Assembly (NCBI GenBank): GCA_039621445.1
Contig: CP154956.1
Coordinates: 89,162,482 to 89,226,481 of the forward strand
DNA from: Euglena gracilis
Lineage: Eukaryota; Euglenida; Euglenophyceae; Euglenales
Reading direction: 5' to 3'
DNA: 64,000 nucleotides
Shown here: positions 27,409-35,458 of the stretch, one piece after another
Layout: every line of letters begins with the position of its first letter
Numbering within the stretch: the stretch's first letter is position 1
The notes under the pieces: model-generated
What the model was told of the DNA's origin: nothing
What the model saw: the letters and a program-made list of their open reading frames with translations, nothing else
Databases searched by the model: none
Made by a program: the position numbers and the translations under genes

Positions 27409-28012
27409 TGTGGGCGGCGGGAGGCGGCCTGGCGCCTGCGCACTGGAATTAGCGAATATTCTGCCCCATTCCGCTACTTTTTTTACCTGTGTACTTTCCC
27501 CCCCCAGGTTCTCTCTTCCGAATATTTCATTCAAAGAATTGTGCATGCTGAATCAAGAAGAAACAAAATATCAATCTGATTTCAAGAAAACAATTGTCCA
27601 AGAAATTCAAAAAGTCAATCCGGAAGGCCAAGCAAAAGGGGAAACCAAGGCAGCAATTCAAATTCAAAAAAGAAGGGCAACCGGCGCTGGGAAGCAAGGT
27701 GAAGGTGTTCTTCCGCCCCCCCGCTACCCTTTTTTTAAATTCAAACCAGGCTTCTCCTCCCCCCCCCCATACTGCTTCAGAGGCACCCCCAAGGAGTTGG
27801 CCAAAAATACCGTCCCCCCCCCAATTTTTGAATTATTTGGCTGCCGGAACCCAGGTTCTGGCTGAATTCAGGGACCAAAATACACAAAAAAAGGGAATTT
27901 TTGGGGCGCGTGTGCCAATTTTTACCGGAGCGCCGGGTGACTGTTTTCCCCCACTCGGCCTGCCGGGGAGCCCATTCCGCGCACGGTCACCGAACCGGCA
28001 GGAGGGGAAAAC
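27409..28012 (+). repeat. 3' LTR of LTR-B
   Basis: 604 bp; same ends as 14254-14861; followed by the TGCTG duplication. Confidence 0.88.
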
Positions 28013-28561
28013 TGCTGGTGGATGCCTTAAGGGCAGATTTGAGGGGCCTCCCCCCAGTTTATGCAAACCCCCCCTGGAGCATCATTCCCCAGTTCGGAGA
28101 TTGATGCTAAACCCAGAATGTCTGTTGATCGTACCCCACTGGGCTTCAACATCATGGTGGCGCCAATTAATGTCAATCAGGCAGCCAGGCAGCAAAGTTT
28201 TGTTGGTACCCCCCCAATGGGGTCTGTTCACCAACTGCTGGGGGGAGGAGATGCCCCCCCCAAGGTGGAATTTGGTCTGCTTGATTGTGTCAGGCAAATA
28301 TTACAATCCCAGGAAGTTTCGATGTCCAGTATCGACGCTTACATAAAACATCTGGGAAATGTCAAAAGATATGACTCAGCCTTCAGGGCTTTGGTGGGCC
28401 AATTGTTGCACAAAGGGGTGCCCCTGCGGGATTGCACAGTCCACAGGATGGCTGAAGTGCAACTGGCAGCGGGGGGGGGGGGGGCGGCATCTCTGGACAA
28501 GTTCCCACAGCACAAAAATCCAATGTGTGTAGAGGTGCAGAATATTTGGAATCTGTTGTAG
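28013..28561 (+). pseudogene. DIRS E1 pol tail and tyrosine recombinase N-terminal part
   Basis: E1 resumes here after LTR-B. One frame gives the pol tail (VDALRADLRG, YANPPWSIIP, LLIVPHWASTSWWRQL), which matches the E2 tail VDALQCPLDN, YANPPWSVIQ, WDSATWWPQL. An overlapping frame (from about 28061) gives the recombinase N-terminus (IMVAPINVN, MSSIDAYIKHLGNVKRY, RALVGQLLHKGVPL). Overlap of pol tail and recombinase is also seen in E2. The recombinase frame ends at a TAG at 28559, just after a G run of 13 at 28471-28483 that probably broke it. Confidence 0.7.
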
Positions 28562-28629
28562 ATTCCTGTACCAGTAGTTGTTTTTTTTGATGGTATGCCT
28601 TTTGTATGTATAGGCCATCCTTGATCTGG

Positions 28630-28715
28630 CTGGTCACAGCCTCAACACTGCACGAAATGCATATGCAGCAGCATTGTTACTCCCAGGGTTTGGGTCATTG
28701 AGGTTTTCCCCTCTT
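28630..28715 (+). pseudogene. DIRS E1 tyrosine recombinase fragment
   Basis: Plus-strand translation gives NTARNAYAAALLLPGFGSL, aligned with QARNAYSAMLLIPGFGGL in E2 (about 34160-34215). It continues the E1 recombinase after a short rearranged or deleted stretch. The homology then ends, before the catalytic Arg region. Confidence 0.6.
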
Positions 28716-28719
28716 TTGC

Positions 28720-28815
28720 CTCCTTGAAAAGAAAGTGGAATTCCAATGTCTGCAAGGATGGCCAGATCCAGGATGGCTTCAGCCATCTTGTAGACTTTGT
28801 AGTCCTGCAGCGGGA
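28720..28815 (-). pseudogene. inverted tyrosine recombinase fragment at the E2 edge
   Basis: The minus strand encodes GVPLQDYKVYKMAEAILDL, homologous to the plus-strand GVPLRDCTVHRMAEVQLA of E1 (28420-28470). It is in opposite orientation to its neighbours and abuts the left end of E2, just as fragment E0 abuts the left end of E1. Confidence 0.55.
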
Positions 28816-28839
28816 CACCTCGGGCTCCGCACTTTGCCA

Positions 28840-28935
28840 TTGTGAGGCCATGCCTTGCTCGCCGGCGGTTTGTTGTGCTTGTTTGGTCTGCTGGGTTAGG
28901 CGTCTCCCCTTAGTGCCTTTCTTCGCCGGAGTTGG
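28840..28935 (+). repeat. left inverted terminal repeat of E2
   Basis: Contains CATGCCTTGCTCGCCGGCGG and GGAGTTGGCT; reverse complement of 35118-35215. Confidence 0.8.
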
Positions 28936-29084
28936 CTGATTCCTAATCTTGCCCTTCGACACGGAAGAAGACAGAAACTTTGAAGAACAGAGTCGGAAGA
29001 GATCAAGACAATACAACATCAATATTCAGAACCTGTAGAACCTGAAGAATATCAAATTCAAGAAAATATTTTCAACTTTGACAT

Positions 29085-30320
29085 TTGAAGTCAATGCAGA
29101 ATGTGGAGAACAAATTGGAATTATCAAGTCGACAACCTGGACACAGTGCAGAACAAGAAACGCCAGCTGGAGAACTTGGAGATGCGGTTTCAACGTGGCG
29201 AACCGTGGCCATCACTTCCCCCCCACACATCTCAGCAGAAAATTTTCAGCAGCAGACAGCCACACACCGTGATGGCCATGGACCCTGGCAGACAGTGGGC
29301 AAAAAGCCCAGACGACAACGGAAGACATTGGGTACCCAGGGTCAAGACCCATTACATTTCAAATTGGGGTGCAGGAAACCTTCAAAATTGGCAGACCCAG
29401 CCCAGAGAGCAAAAGCCCCAGCCCACAGAGCAAATGCCCCCAACCCATCAAGATGGAACAAGGGACAAGGGGGCCAGTACAACATTGGGAAGCCAGCAGA
29501 TGGCCCAGTCTGGAGCAGAAGGCCAATCCAAGGGCTATGGCAGCCCACAGGAAGGGGCAAAAGAGGTATGTACCAACCATCTTTTTCAAATTCAGCCCAC
29601 AACCCCATTCCAGGGGGGAGGGGGGAGGCCCAGCAACAGGGCTCCCCCAGATTTCAATTGGGCATGACAAGAAGCCAGAACTTACAGCCCCGGCCATGGA
29701 GGCCAGAGCAAAAGGGGCTTGGGCCAAGGAAGCTAATCCAAGGGCTATGGCAGCCACACAAGGGGTGGACCTCCAGAGGCCCCCCAGAAGCTAAAGGGCA
29801 GCCCCACAGGGGCTTTGTATTTAACACATGCCCAGCCCCAGGAGGAACAGGGGGAAGGGGAAGGACACCCACAAGTATATATTCATCATTCTTCAAATCC
29901 CCCAGTGGAATCAAGAAGGGGGGGACCCACAGAGGCCCCCCTATGGTATGGATACCAACACCATCATCATCAAGGAGGCCTGATAGGCAAAACAGGGGCA
30001 GTAAGCCCTATGGTATGCACTCCAACAACAAGATCCTCCAGAGAGAGAGTGAGAAGAGAGGAGAGTGCATGCACACCCCCCCAGGAAAACTTTCCATTTT
30101 CAAGGGCTCAAGCCCTAGGGGCCCTAAGGGTGCAATGTCCAACACCCCCAGCCCAGCCCCCCCAAAATCATCTTATCCAGGAAATAAATTCCATGGAGGA
30201 GAAATGGGGAGACACCCCCCTCCATCAAAGGTTGCAAAAAAGCTTGAAATGGTGGACAAAAAATGCCCCCCCCAACAACATGTCAACTCATCAGGGATGG
30301 CATTCAACCCCCTTGGGTAA
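29085..30320 (+). CDS. DIRS E2 ORF1 (gag-like)
   Basis: 411 codons, frame 3, uninterrupted. It shares DGHGPWQTV and the following basic RRQ block with E1 ORF1, and GLWQP motifs. Pro/Gly/Gln-rich with no zinc knuckle or capsid signature visible. The frame overlaps the pol N-terminal extension along its whole length and reaches into the region just upstream of RT. Role as a structural protein is inferred from position. Confidence 0.55.
   Translation: MKSMQNVENKLELSSRQPGHSAEQETPAGELGDAVSTWRTVAITSPPHISAENFQQQTATHRDGHGPWQTVGKKPRRQRKTLGTQGQDPLHFKLGCRKPSKLADPAQRAKAPAHRANAPNPSRWNKGQGGQYNIGKPADGPVWSRRPIQGLWQPTGRGKRGMYQPSFSNSAHNPIPGGRGEAQQQGSPRFQLGMTRSQNLQPRPWRPEQKGLGPRKLIQGLWQPHKGWTSRGPPEAKGQPHRGFVFNTCPAPGGTGGRGRTPTSIYSSFFKSPSGIKKGGTHRGPPMVWIPTPSSSRRPDRQNRGSKPYGMHSNNKILQRESEKRGECMHTPPGKLSIFKGSSPRGPKGAMSNTPSPAPPKSSYPGNKFHGGEMGRHPPPSKVAKKLEMVDKKCPPQQHVNSSGMAFNPLG
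29101..30262 (+). pseudogene. DIRS E2 pol N-terminal extension
   Basis: Frame 1, homologous to the GYGS frame of E1 (AMDPGRQW compared with AMDPGQLW; KGYGSP). It is stopped after 29667 and re-opens before 29815. It includes DTPLHQRLQKSLKWWTKNA, the counterpart of the pre-RT region of E1. The homology passes to frame 2 at the C run near 30263. Confidence 0.5.
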
Positions 30321-31021
30321 ACCCACCAAAATTGTCCACCCACCCAAAAATCAGAGCAAATTTGAACCTACCCCAAGCAGAAAAAATACTGCTGGATTAC
30401 GAAAAATCTGGATCCGTAAAGAGGGTGAGGGATTCAACCACCCAGCACCTGATCCCCTGGTTTTTGATTTCAAAACCAGAGGGGGGCCAGACAAAATGGA
30501 GATTAATAAGCGATTGCAGGGAAATAAATCAAAGGTTCCACGTGAAACCTTTCAAGCTGGATCACATCCAGCACATTTTTCCAGTGTTGGAAAAAGGCCA
30601 CTGGGCATCCAAAATAGACCTAAAGGATGCTTACTTCCACATACCAGTGAGCCAGGCCCTAAGGCCATTTCTGAGACATCAGGTGGGGGGGCAGACCTGG
30701 GAATTCCAGGCAGGCTGTTTTGGCCTAAATATAATGCCCCAAATTTTTATGTCAGTAATGAAGACATTCGAAAAGCTGTGGAGAAAAAGGGGCATCCAGG
30801 TATTTATTTACCTGGACGACATTTTACTGGTGGCCCCAACACAAAACATCTTACAAAATCACCTGAACACAGTCGTCAGGGATTTAATCAAATCAGGGTT
30901 CAAAATCAATGTGAAAAAGTCCACCCTCCAGCCCAGCCAAATCGTAAATCATCTTGGATTTCAACTAAACTTCCAAGAGGGAAGATTACGGGTGCCACCC
31001 CAGAAAATAAAAAAACAGTAA
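30263..31021 (+). pseudogene. DIRS E2 reverse transcriptase
   Basis: Frame 2. RT blocks are WRLISDCREIN, SKIDLKDAYFHI, FGLNIMPQIF and the catalytic FIYLDDILLVAP. It ends with PPQKIKKQ at a TAA (31019), while the homologous sequence continues in the -1 frame from KKTVKKELGK. The change is at ATA-AAA-AAA-C, an A run that could be a slippage site or an indel; E1 lacks a break at this point. Catalytic residues are intact. Confidence 0.8.
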
Positions 31022-31735
31022 AAAAGGAGCTGGGAAAAATGGTGAAAAAAGCTTACATGTCAAAAAGGCAACTGGCTGCCATTTTGGGCCAAATCAGATG
31101 CAATCTAATGGCCCTGCCCTTTCTAAGGGCCTTTACGGATGCCCTGGCAATTTTTTTGGTGGAAAATTCCACAGCCCCCTGGGACTCAAAACACCCCATT
31201 TCCCAAAGGATAAAGGATCAATTAAGGGACATAAAAATTCTGCTAGACACCTGGGGGGGCAGACCCTTCCCCCAAAGTGCAACCAGAGAGTTGCACTCAG
31301 ACAGCAGCACCCATGCCTGGGGGGGGCTGGACATTCGAACAGGCAAAATTGTGCAGGAATTTTGGAGGGAGAACTCCATTTTGCACATAAACGTCAAATA
31401 ATTAAGTGCAGCAATAAGCACAGTAAAAAGCCTAAGCAAACCAGGAGAAACTGTGTCCCTATCCGTGGACAATCAAGTAATTTACTATTACTTAACAAAA
31501 GGGGGGGGCAGAAAAGACCCCTTCAATTCCATGCTAAGACCCTTTTTCAAATGGTGCATGGAGCACAACATAAACCTGCAAGTAAAGTGGGTCCCTTCAA
31601 AGGAATGCCTGGCAGATCCCATAAGCAGGTGGGAAATGGACAGGGGGGATTATTCCCTGGACCCCCAACTTTTTCAATGGCTGAGGCAGCAGTTCAAAAA
31701 TTACATAAACCTGAAAACAGACCTTTTTGCCTCAC
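31009..31735 (+). pseudogene. DIRS E2 RNase H
   Basis: Frame 1. RNase H blocks are LHSDSSTHAWGG, then SVDNQVIYYYL and CLADPISRW. A TAA at 31399-31401 replaces the Glu codon of the KELQAA block seen in E1, which removes a catalytic acidic residue as well as stopping translation. The pol tail begins LKTDLFAS and is interrupted by TRIM-C at 31736. Confidence 0.75.
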
Positions 31736-32056
31736 TGTAGGGGGTGTGGGCCTCACCACTCCCACAACCCCCTGGCGGCTGGCCCCTGGCGCCTGCAGGC
31801 CCTGCCACTGGCTGGGATCCATCAATTCACCCAGGGGGCCTGGCACCCACCTGGGACTTTCCTTGGAACTTTTCATTGTAATCCCACTTCCCAATTCCCA
31901 GCGCTGGCACAAATCACAATACTTCCCAGAACTGAACAACCAAAGTCAAACTGAACATGCTGCTTGCCACTGCAAACACAAACACAAACACAGACAGAAT
32001 TTTGCGTAATTCCTAATTCCTCTGCTGGAATCTTAATCTCTTTCACAGCGCCCACA
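31736..32056 (-). repeat. LTR of TRIM-C (3' in element orientation)
   Basis: 321 bp, near-identical to 33292-33612. Carries the CACAAACACAAACACA simple repeat. Confidence 0.88.
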
Positions 32057-32469
32057 CTCCCCTCCTTAAAAAGCTGCCCCGGGCAGCTAAACCTGCCTTC
32101 GGCAAAAAGGCGCTGGGAGTTTTTTTTTTTTTTTCGTTCACGAACACAATCTTGAATCTTTCTTTCTGTCTGTCTGTTTTATTTTTTTTTCTGTGGGGCG
32201 GGGCGGGTGTCGAAGGCCGACCCTTGGGGGGATCAGTCTCCTACAGCAGCAGGGGGGAGCAGCAGGCATCCGCACCGCCTTGGGCCGTTCTGGCGGGGGG
32301 TCCCCCCCAGAACAGCCCAAAGATACCCCTTGGGCCGTCATCTCTGGATTTTTTTTCTTCTCGGTTTCCCCCTCTTTTTGCCCTTTTTTGCCCGTCCAGA
32401 GATGGGGGTCCAGGGGCTGGTGGGGGTCCTGGGGAGGGGGCTCGCAGGTGCAGCGGGAGGGGGTTACCG

Positions 32470-32700
32470 CGGGGAGGGCTTCGGCCACAGGCCTGGGAGG
32501 GGGGCCCAGCCCACGCCGTCCCGGCGGGCTTCGGCCACAACGCCTGAGGGCTTCGGCCCAGGCATACGGGAGGGGGACCCAGCCCACACCATCCCGGCGG
32601 GCTTCGGCCACAGCTGGTGAGGGCTTCGGCCCAGGGCATGCGGGAGGGGGACCCAGCCCACACCATCCCAGGCAGGGCTTCGGCCTCAGCCCCTCGGGGC
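32470..32700. repeat. GGCTTCGGCC minisatellite
   Basis: About five imperfect units of 45-60 bp with the core CGGGCTTCGGCCACA and a following GGGGGACCCAGCCCACACC. Confidence 0.65.
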
Positions 32701-33495
32701 CTCCTTCGCCTTCTGTCGGCGCTCCTTCCTTCTCATTCCTCTTGACTTCTCCGGCGAGCCTCCGCCCTCGCCATGCCCCACTGGGGCCCAATGCCAACTT
32801 CCGTCATCACCATCTCCCGAATGTCCATCTCGACCATCTCCATGTCTGGAATGTCCATCTCGACCATCTCCATGTCTGGAATGTCCATCTCGCCCATCCG
32901 CATGTCTGGAATGTCCATCTCTGGCATTTCCATCCTTGGCATTCCCGTCTCTGGCATTTCCATCCTTGGCATTCGAATCTCTGGCATTTCCATCCTTGGC
33001 ATTCCCGTCTCTGACATGTCCTTCCACAGCATCCACCAGCCTGGCATCAGAGGCCACCCTGCCATGGGCCCTGAGCCTGCCAGCAGCAGCAGCTGCTGCA
33101 CGACTGGCACACCACGAACAGCCACAATCTGCATCAAAACTTGAATAATACTCCATCAGGTTGATGTTCACCCCTTCAGTCCAGGCCTTCTTGATGATCT
33201 CCTGCAGGCACATGCCATGCCTGATCCCGGCATGGCGGACAGCCGCCACGTGGCTGGTAGGCATGTTGTTTGACTGGCAGTGTTCAGTTTGTGTAGGGGG
33301 TGTGGGCCTCACCACTCCCACAACCCCCTGGCGGCTGGCCCCTGGCGCCTGCAGGCCCTGCCACTGGCTGGGATCCATCAATTCACCCAGGGGGCCTGGC
33401 ACCCACCTGGGACTTTCCTTGGAACTTTTCATTGTAATCCCACTTCCCAATTCCCAGCGCTGGCACAAATCACAATACTTCCCAGAACTGAACAA
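32686..33495 (-). CDS. TRIM-C repeat protein, starts in the LTR
   Basis: 269 codons on the minus strand, in the orientation of the element. It begins within the 5' LTR (MFSSGKYCDLCQRWELGS) and crosses into the internal region. A segment HVAAVRHAGIRHGMCLQEI follows, then an Ala-rich stretch. After that come tandem charged repeats of the DGNAKDGNAR and DGHSRHGDGR types, ending in a basic Arg/Lys tail. No enzyme motif is present. It could be a reduced Gag-like nucleic acid-binding protein; that is inference. Confidence 0.45.
   Translation of the reverse strand: MFSSGKYCDLCQRWELGSGITMKSSKESPRWVPGPLGELMDPSQWQGLQAPGASRQGVVGVVRPTPPTQTEHCQSNNMPTSHVAAVRHAGIRHGMCLQEIIKKAWTEGVNINLMEYYSSFDADCGCSWCASRAAAAAAGRLRAHGRVASDARLVDAVEGHVRDGNAKDGNARDSNAKDGNARDGNAKDGNARDGHSRHADGRDGHSRHGDGRDGHSRHGDGRDGHSGDGDDGSWHWAPVGHGEGGGSPEKSRGMRRKERRQKAKEAPRG
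32810..33020. repeat. 24-36 bp minisatellite encoding DGHSRHGDGR/DGNAKDGNAR repeats
   Basis: Units such as TCTGGAATGTCCATCTCGAC and TCTGGCATTTCCATCCTTGG are repeated. On the minus strand they encode the tandem repeats of the TRIM-C ORF. Confidence 0.7.
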
Positions 33496-33612
33496 CCAAA
33501 GTCAAACTGAACATGCTGCTTGCCACTGCAAACACAAACACAAACACAGACAGAATTTTGCGTAATTCCTAATTCCTCTGCTGGAATCTTAATCTCTTTC
33601 CCAGCGCCCACA
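33292..33612 (-). repeat. LTR of TRIM-C (5' in element orientation)
   Basis: 321 bp; see 31736-32056. Confidence 0.88.
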
Positions 33613-34032
33613 TCACCAGGCAACAAAAAACTGCCACAATTTGTGGCCAGGTGGCCCCACTGGGAAGCCACAGCAGTGGATGCATTGCAATGCCCACTGG
33701 ACAACATGGGGGGACTTTATGCAAACCCCCCCTGGTCTGTAATTCAAAAATTTCTTCCCAGATTAAGAATGTTTCCACAAGCCAAAGTTTTGATGGTCAC
33801 CCCCTACTGGGATTCAGCCACATGGTGGCCCCAGTTAATAAAAATGAAAGTACCAGGGACCCCCTGCCTGAAAATCACCCCCTACATGGGTATGTTCACC
33901 AACTGCAGGGGGGAAAAAATGCCACCCCCCAGGTGGCCCCTGCTTTGCATGATTTGCTCAGGAAAATTTTGGAAGGGAAACAAGTACAAAATTCGACCAT
34001 TAACGATTTCCTGGGCAGAAACCCCAGTTTAA
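33613..34032 (+). pseudogene. DIRS E2 pol tail
   Basis: Resumes the pol tail after TRIM-C; with one TCAC copy removed, DLFAS joins PGNKKLPQFVARWPHWEA. It continues with VDALQCPLDN, YANPPWSVIQ and WDSATWWPQL and stops at 34030. This tail is typical of DIRS pol after RNase H. It overlaps the recombinase frame by about 380 bases. Confidence 0.7.
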
Positions 34033-35159
34033 AGCGTTATCAAAGCGCTTTTACGCTTTTATGGGTAACTTTGGAGAGAATGGGGGTACCCCCCCCTGAA
34101 GCCACCACTGACCAAGTGGTTGACGCTTTAATTCAACTGTTTCAGTTTTCAAAGGCCCAAGCACGCAATGCATACAGTGCTATGCTCTTGATCCCTGGCT
34201 TTGGAGGCCTGAGGTTCCATGCCATGTTGGCACCTTATAAAAGACTTTGGAACCAAAACCTGGAGAAATATGGTGCATTCTGGGATCCCCTCCCAATCCT
34301 CCTGGGGCTAGCACAGTCCCCCCTGCCCTCTGATTTATGTACATTGCGTACACAACTCATTTTCTGTTCACGAATCCTCTGTTTATACAGAAGTTCTGAT
34401 TTGGCACAGGTCCAAAGAACCACCAGTGTGCTGGGGGGGGCACCCTACATCAAAATTAAGCGTAAAGGTCAAAAACTGCATAAGTGGGAGCGAGTTGTCT
34501 CCATTCCCCAGTGCCCCCAAATCAGTCCCTTTCATTTAATGATGTCTTATGTGGCAGCAACACGTTTCTTTATGAAACCTGGGGGCCCCCTTCTAATTAC
34601 GTTAAAACCCCCCTACAAAGCCATTAAGGCAGATACCATTGCTTCTATCACCAAAGAATTTTTGACCAAACAGGGTGTACCCCCCCAGGTTTGGGGACCC
34701 CACTCCACCAGAGGGGCAGGGGTTGGTTTGCTCAAAAAATTGGGCCTTTCTGCCCAAGAAGTTTGTGAAATTGGTCAGTGGAAGGGGGTGGAGGCTTTCA
34801 CAGCCCATTATCAAAGACTTGGTGCCCAAGGTTCTTTGGAGACTGCCCTGGCCCCCCTTTTTTCAGTGCACAATCTGGCCTCACAATGGCAAAGTGCGGA
34901 GCCCGAGGTGTCTCGTACTCCCTCGAGGCAAGCCGAAAAGGGAGGAAGGGACACCGAGGGCGAAGCACAAAGACATTGTGAGCCCGACCCCCCCACCCAT
35001 TTAAGAAAGTTTGTCTTCAAACGCCCTCGGTCAGAAGATGGGGGCCAGGGGGGGGGAGGTGGGGGGGGGACCCCCCAGGCCAAGATACAGCGCCATGGTC
35101 GCCACGTCGGAGAAGACGCAGCCAACTCCGGCGAGGCGGCACTAAGGGGAGACGCCTAA
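33651..35159 (+). CDS. DIRS E2 tyrosine recombinase
   Basis: Frame 3; the domain occupies about 33700-34830. Catalytic boxes are an early Arg in LRTQLIFCSRILCLYRSSD, HSTRGAG with His codon 34701 and Arg codon 34710, a Trp in GQWKG (34779), and the nucleophile Tyr at 34809 in TAHYQ. This R..HxxR..W..Y set defines tyrosine recombinases. In DIRS elements the enzyme joins a circular cDNA to the genome without target duplication. After about residue 395 the frame runs into the terminal repeat, so the last 100 codons are probably not functional. It is the best preserved gene of E2 but lies behind a defective pol. Confidence 0.85.
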   Translation: MAPLGSHSSGCIAMPTGQHGGTLCKPPLVCNSKISSQIKNVSTSQSFDGHPLLGFSHMVAPVNKNESTRDPLPENHPLHGYVHQLQGGKNATPQVAPALHDLLRKILEGKQVQNSTINDFLGRNPSLKRYQSAFTLLWVTLERMGVPPPEATTDQVVDALIQLFQFSKAQARNAYSAMLLIPGFGGLRFHAMLAPYKRLWNQNLEKYGAFWDPLPILLGLAQSPLPSDLCTLRTQLIFCSRILCLYRSSDLAQVQRTTSVLGGAPYIKIKRKGQKLHKWERVVSIPQCPQISPFHLMMSYVAATRFFMKPGGPLLITLKPPYKAIKADTIASITKEFLTKQGVPPQVWGPHSTRGAGVGLLKKLGLSAQEVCEIGQWKGVEAFTAHYQRLGAQGSLETALAPLFSVHNLASQWQSAEPEVSRTPSRQAEKGGRDTEGEAQRHCEPDPPTHLRKFVFKRPRSEDGGQGGGGGGGTPQAKIQRHGRHVGEDAANSGEAALRGDA

Positions 35160-35285
35160 CCCAGCAGACCAAACAAGCACAACAAACCGCCGGCGAGCAA
35201 GGCATGGCCTCACAATGTCTTTGTGCTTCGCCCTCGGTGTCCCTTCCTCCCTTTTCGGCTTGCCTCGAGGGAGTACGACACCCCT
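34905..35285 (+). repeat. foldback arms at the E2 3' end
   Basis: Arms 34905-34975 and 35215-35285 are reverse complements (GGAAGGGACACCGAGGGCGA and its complement) and flank the right inverted repeat. The whole 381 bp can fold as a stem with a large loop. The same design is found in E0. Confidence 0.7.
35118..35215 (-). repeat. right inverted terminal repeat of E2
   Basis: Reverse complement of 28840-28935, with the phrase AGCCAACTCCGGCGAGGCGG. Confidence 0.8.
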
Positions 35286-35420
35286 TGGTGCAACAATAGG
35301 CCCACCAGAGACCTGAAGGCTGAGTCATATCTTTTGAACCGCATTGCCCAGATTTTTTATGTAAGTGTCGATACTGGACATCGAAACTTCCTGGGATTGT
35401 AATATTTGCCTGCACAGCTC
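35286..35420 (-). pseudogene. inverted tyrosine recombinase fragment after E2
   Basis: Reverse complement closely matches 28295-28415 of E1 (the SSIDAYIKHLGN region). It abuts the E2 end in opposite orientation. Confidence 0.65.
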
Positions 35421-35458
35421 TCCCAATTGATAGGGTGTTTGACGTTCCTTTCTTCTGG

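Larger units (their letters stand above)
14254..28012 (+). mobile_element. LTR-B, Ty3/gypsy chromovirus-like element with a DNA methyltransferase
   Basis: A 13,759-bp element inserted in the E1 pol tail, flanked by the 5-bp duplication TGCTG (14249-14253 and 28013-28017). LTRs of 608 and 604 bp differ by a small number of substitutions and indels, so insertion is fairly recent. Domain order is LTR, iMet primer site, Pro-rich and acidic Gag N-terminus, long coiled coil, capsid-like, basic nucleocapsid-like, cytosine methyltransferase, retropepsin, reverse transcriptase, RNase H, integrase, chromodomain, Pro-rich repeats, polypurine tract, LTR. RT before integrase plus a chromodomain indicates the Ty3/gypsy chromovirus type. 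The coding part is GC-rich while the LTRs and host flanks are not. Confidence 0.92.
4606..28715 (+). mobile_element. DIRS-type retrotransposon E1, split by two LTR elements
   Basis: E1 consists of three segments: 4606-5923, 12645-14253 and 28013-28715. In order they hold a left terminal repeat, overlapping ORF1/pol N-terminal frames, reverse transcriptase, RNase H, the pol tail, and the first part of a tyrosine recombinase. The gaps are two LTR elements, each flanked by a short target duplication (GAAG and TGCTG). DIRS elements integrate through a tyrosine recombinase instead of a DDE integrase and lack ordinary LTRs; the homologous layout of E2 supports this assignment. E1 is inactive: it is interrupted, has a frame break in reverse transcriptase near 13335, and its recombinase stops before the catalytic boxes. 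Confidence 0.8.
31736..33612 (-). mobile_element. TRIM-C, short LTR element in reverse orientation
   Basis: 1877 bp with two 321-bp LTRs that differ by about one base, flanked by the 4-bp duplication TCAC (31732-31735 and 33613-33616). Read on the minus strand the LTR is TGTGGGCGCTGGG...CCCCCTACA. Directly upstream of the downstream LTR is AAGGAGGGGAG (complement of 32057-32067), a polypurine tract like those of LTR-A and LTR-B, which sets the orientation. I find no clear TGG primer site after the 5' LTR (33291 downward). The internal 1235 bp has minisatellites and one repeat-rich ORF, but no polymerase. Confidence 0.85.
28816..35285 (+). mobile_element. DIRS-type retrotransposon E2
   Basis: Near-complete DIRS element: left terminal repeat, ORF1, pol (RT, RNase H, tail), tyrosine recombinase, right inverted repeat and foldback arms. 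The left repeat 28840-28935 is the reverse complement of 35118-35215 with few mismatches. The element carries a frame break in a C run near 30263, another in an A run at 31009-31015, a nonsense codon in RNase H (31399), and the TRIM-C insertion. Only the recombinase frame is intact over its catalytic boxes. Confidence 0.85.

Noticed and set aside
32810-33020. CRISPR-like regular repeats
   Set aside because: Units are adjacent without unique spacers, code a repeat protein, and sit in a eukaryotic LTR element.
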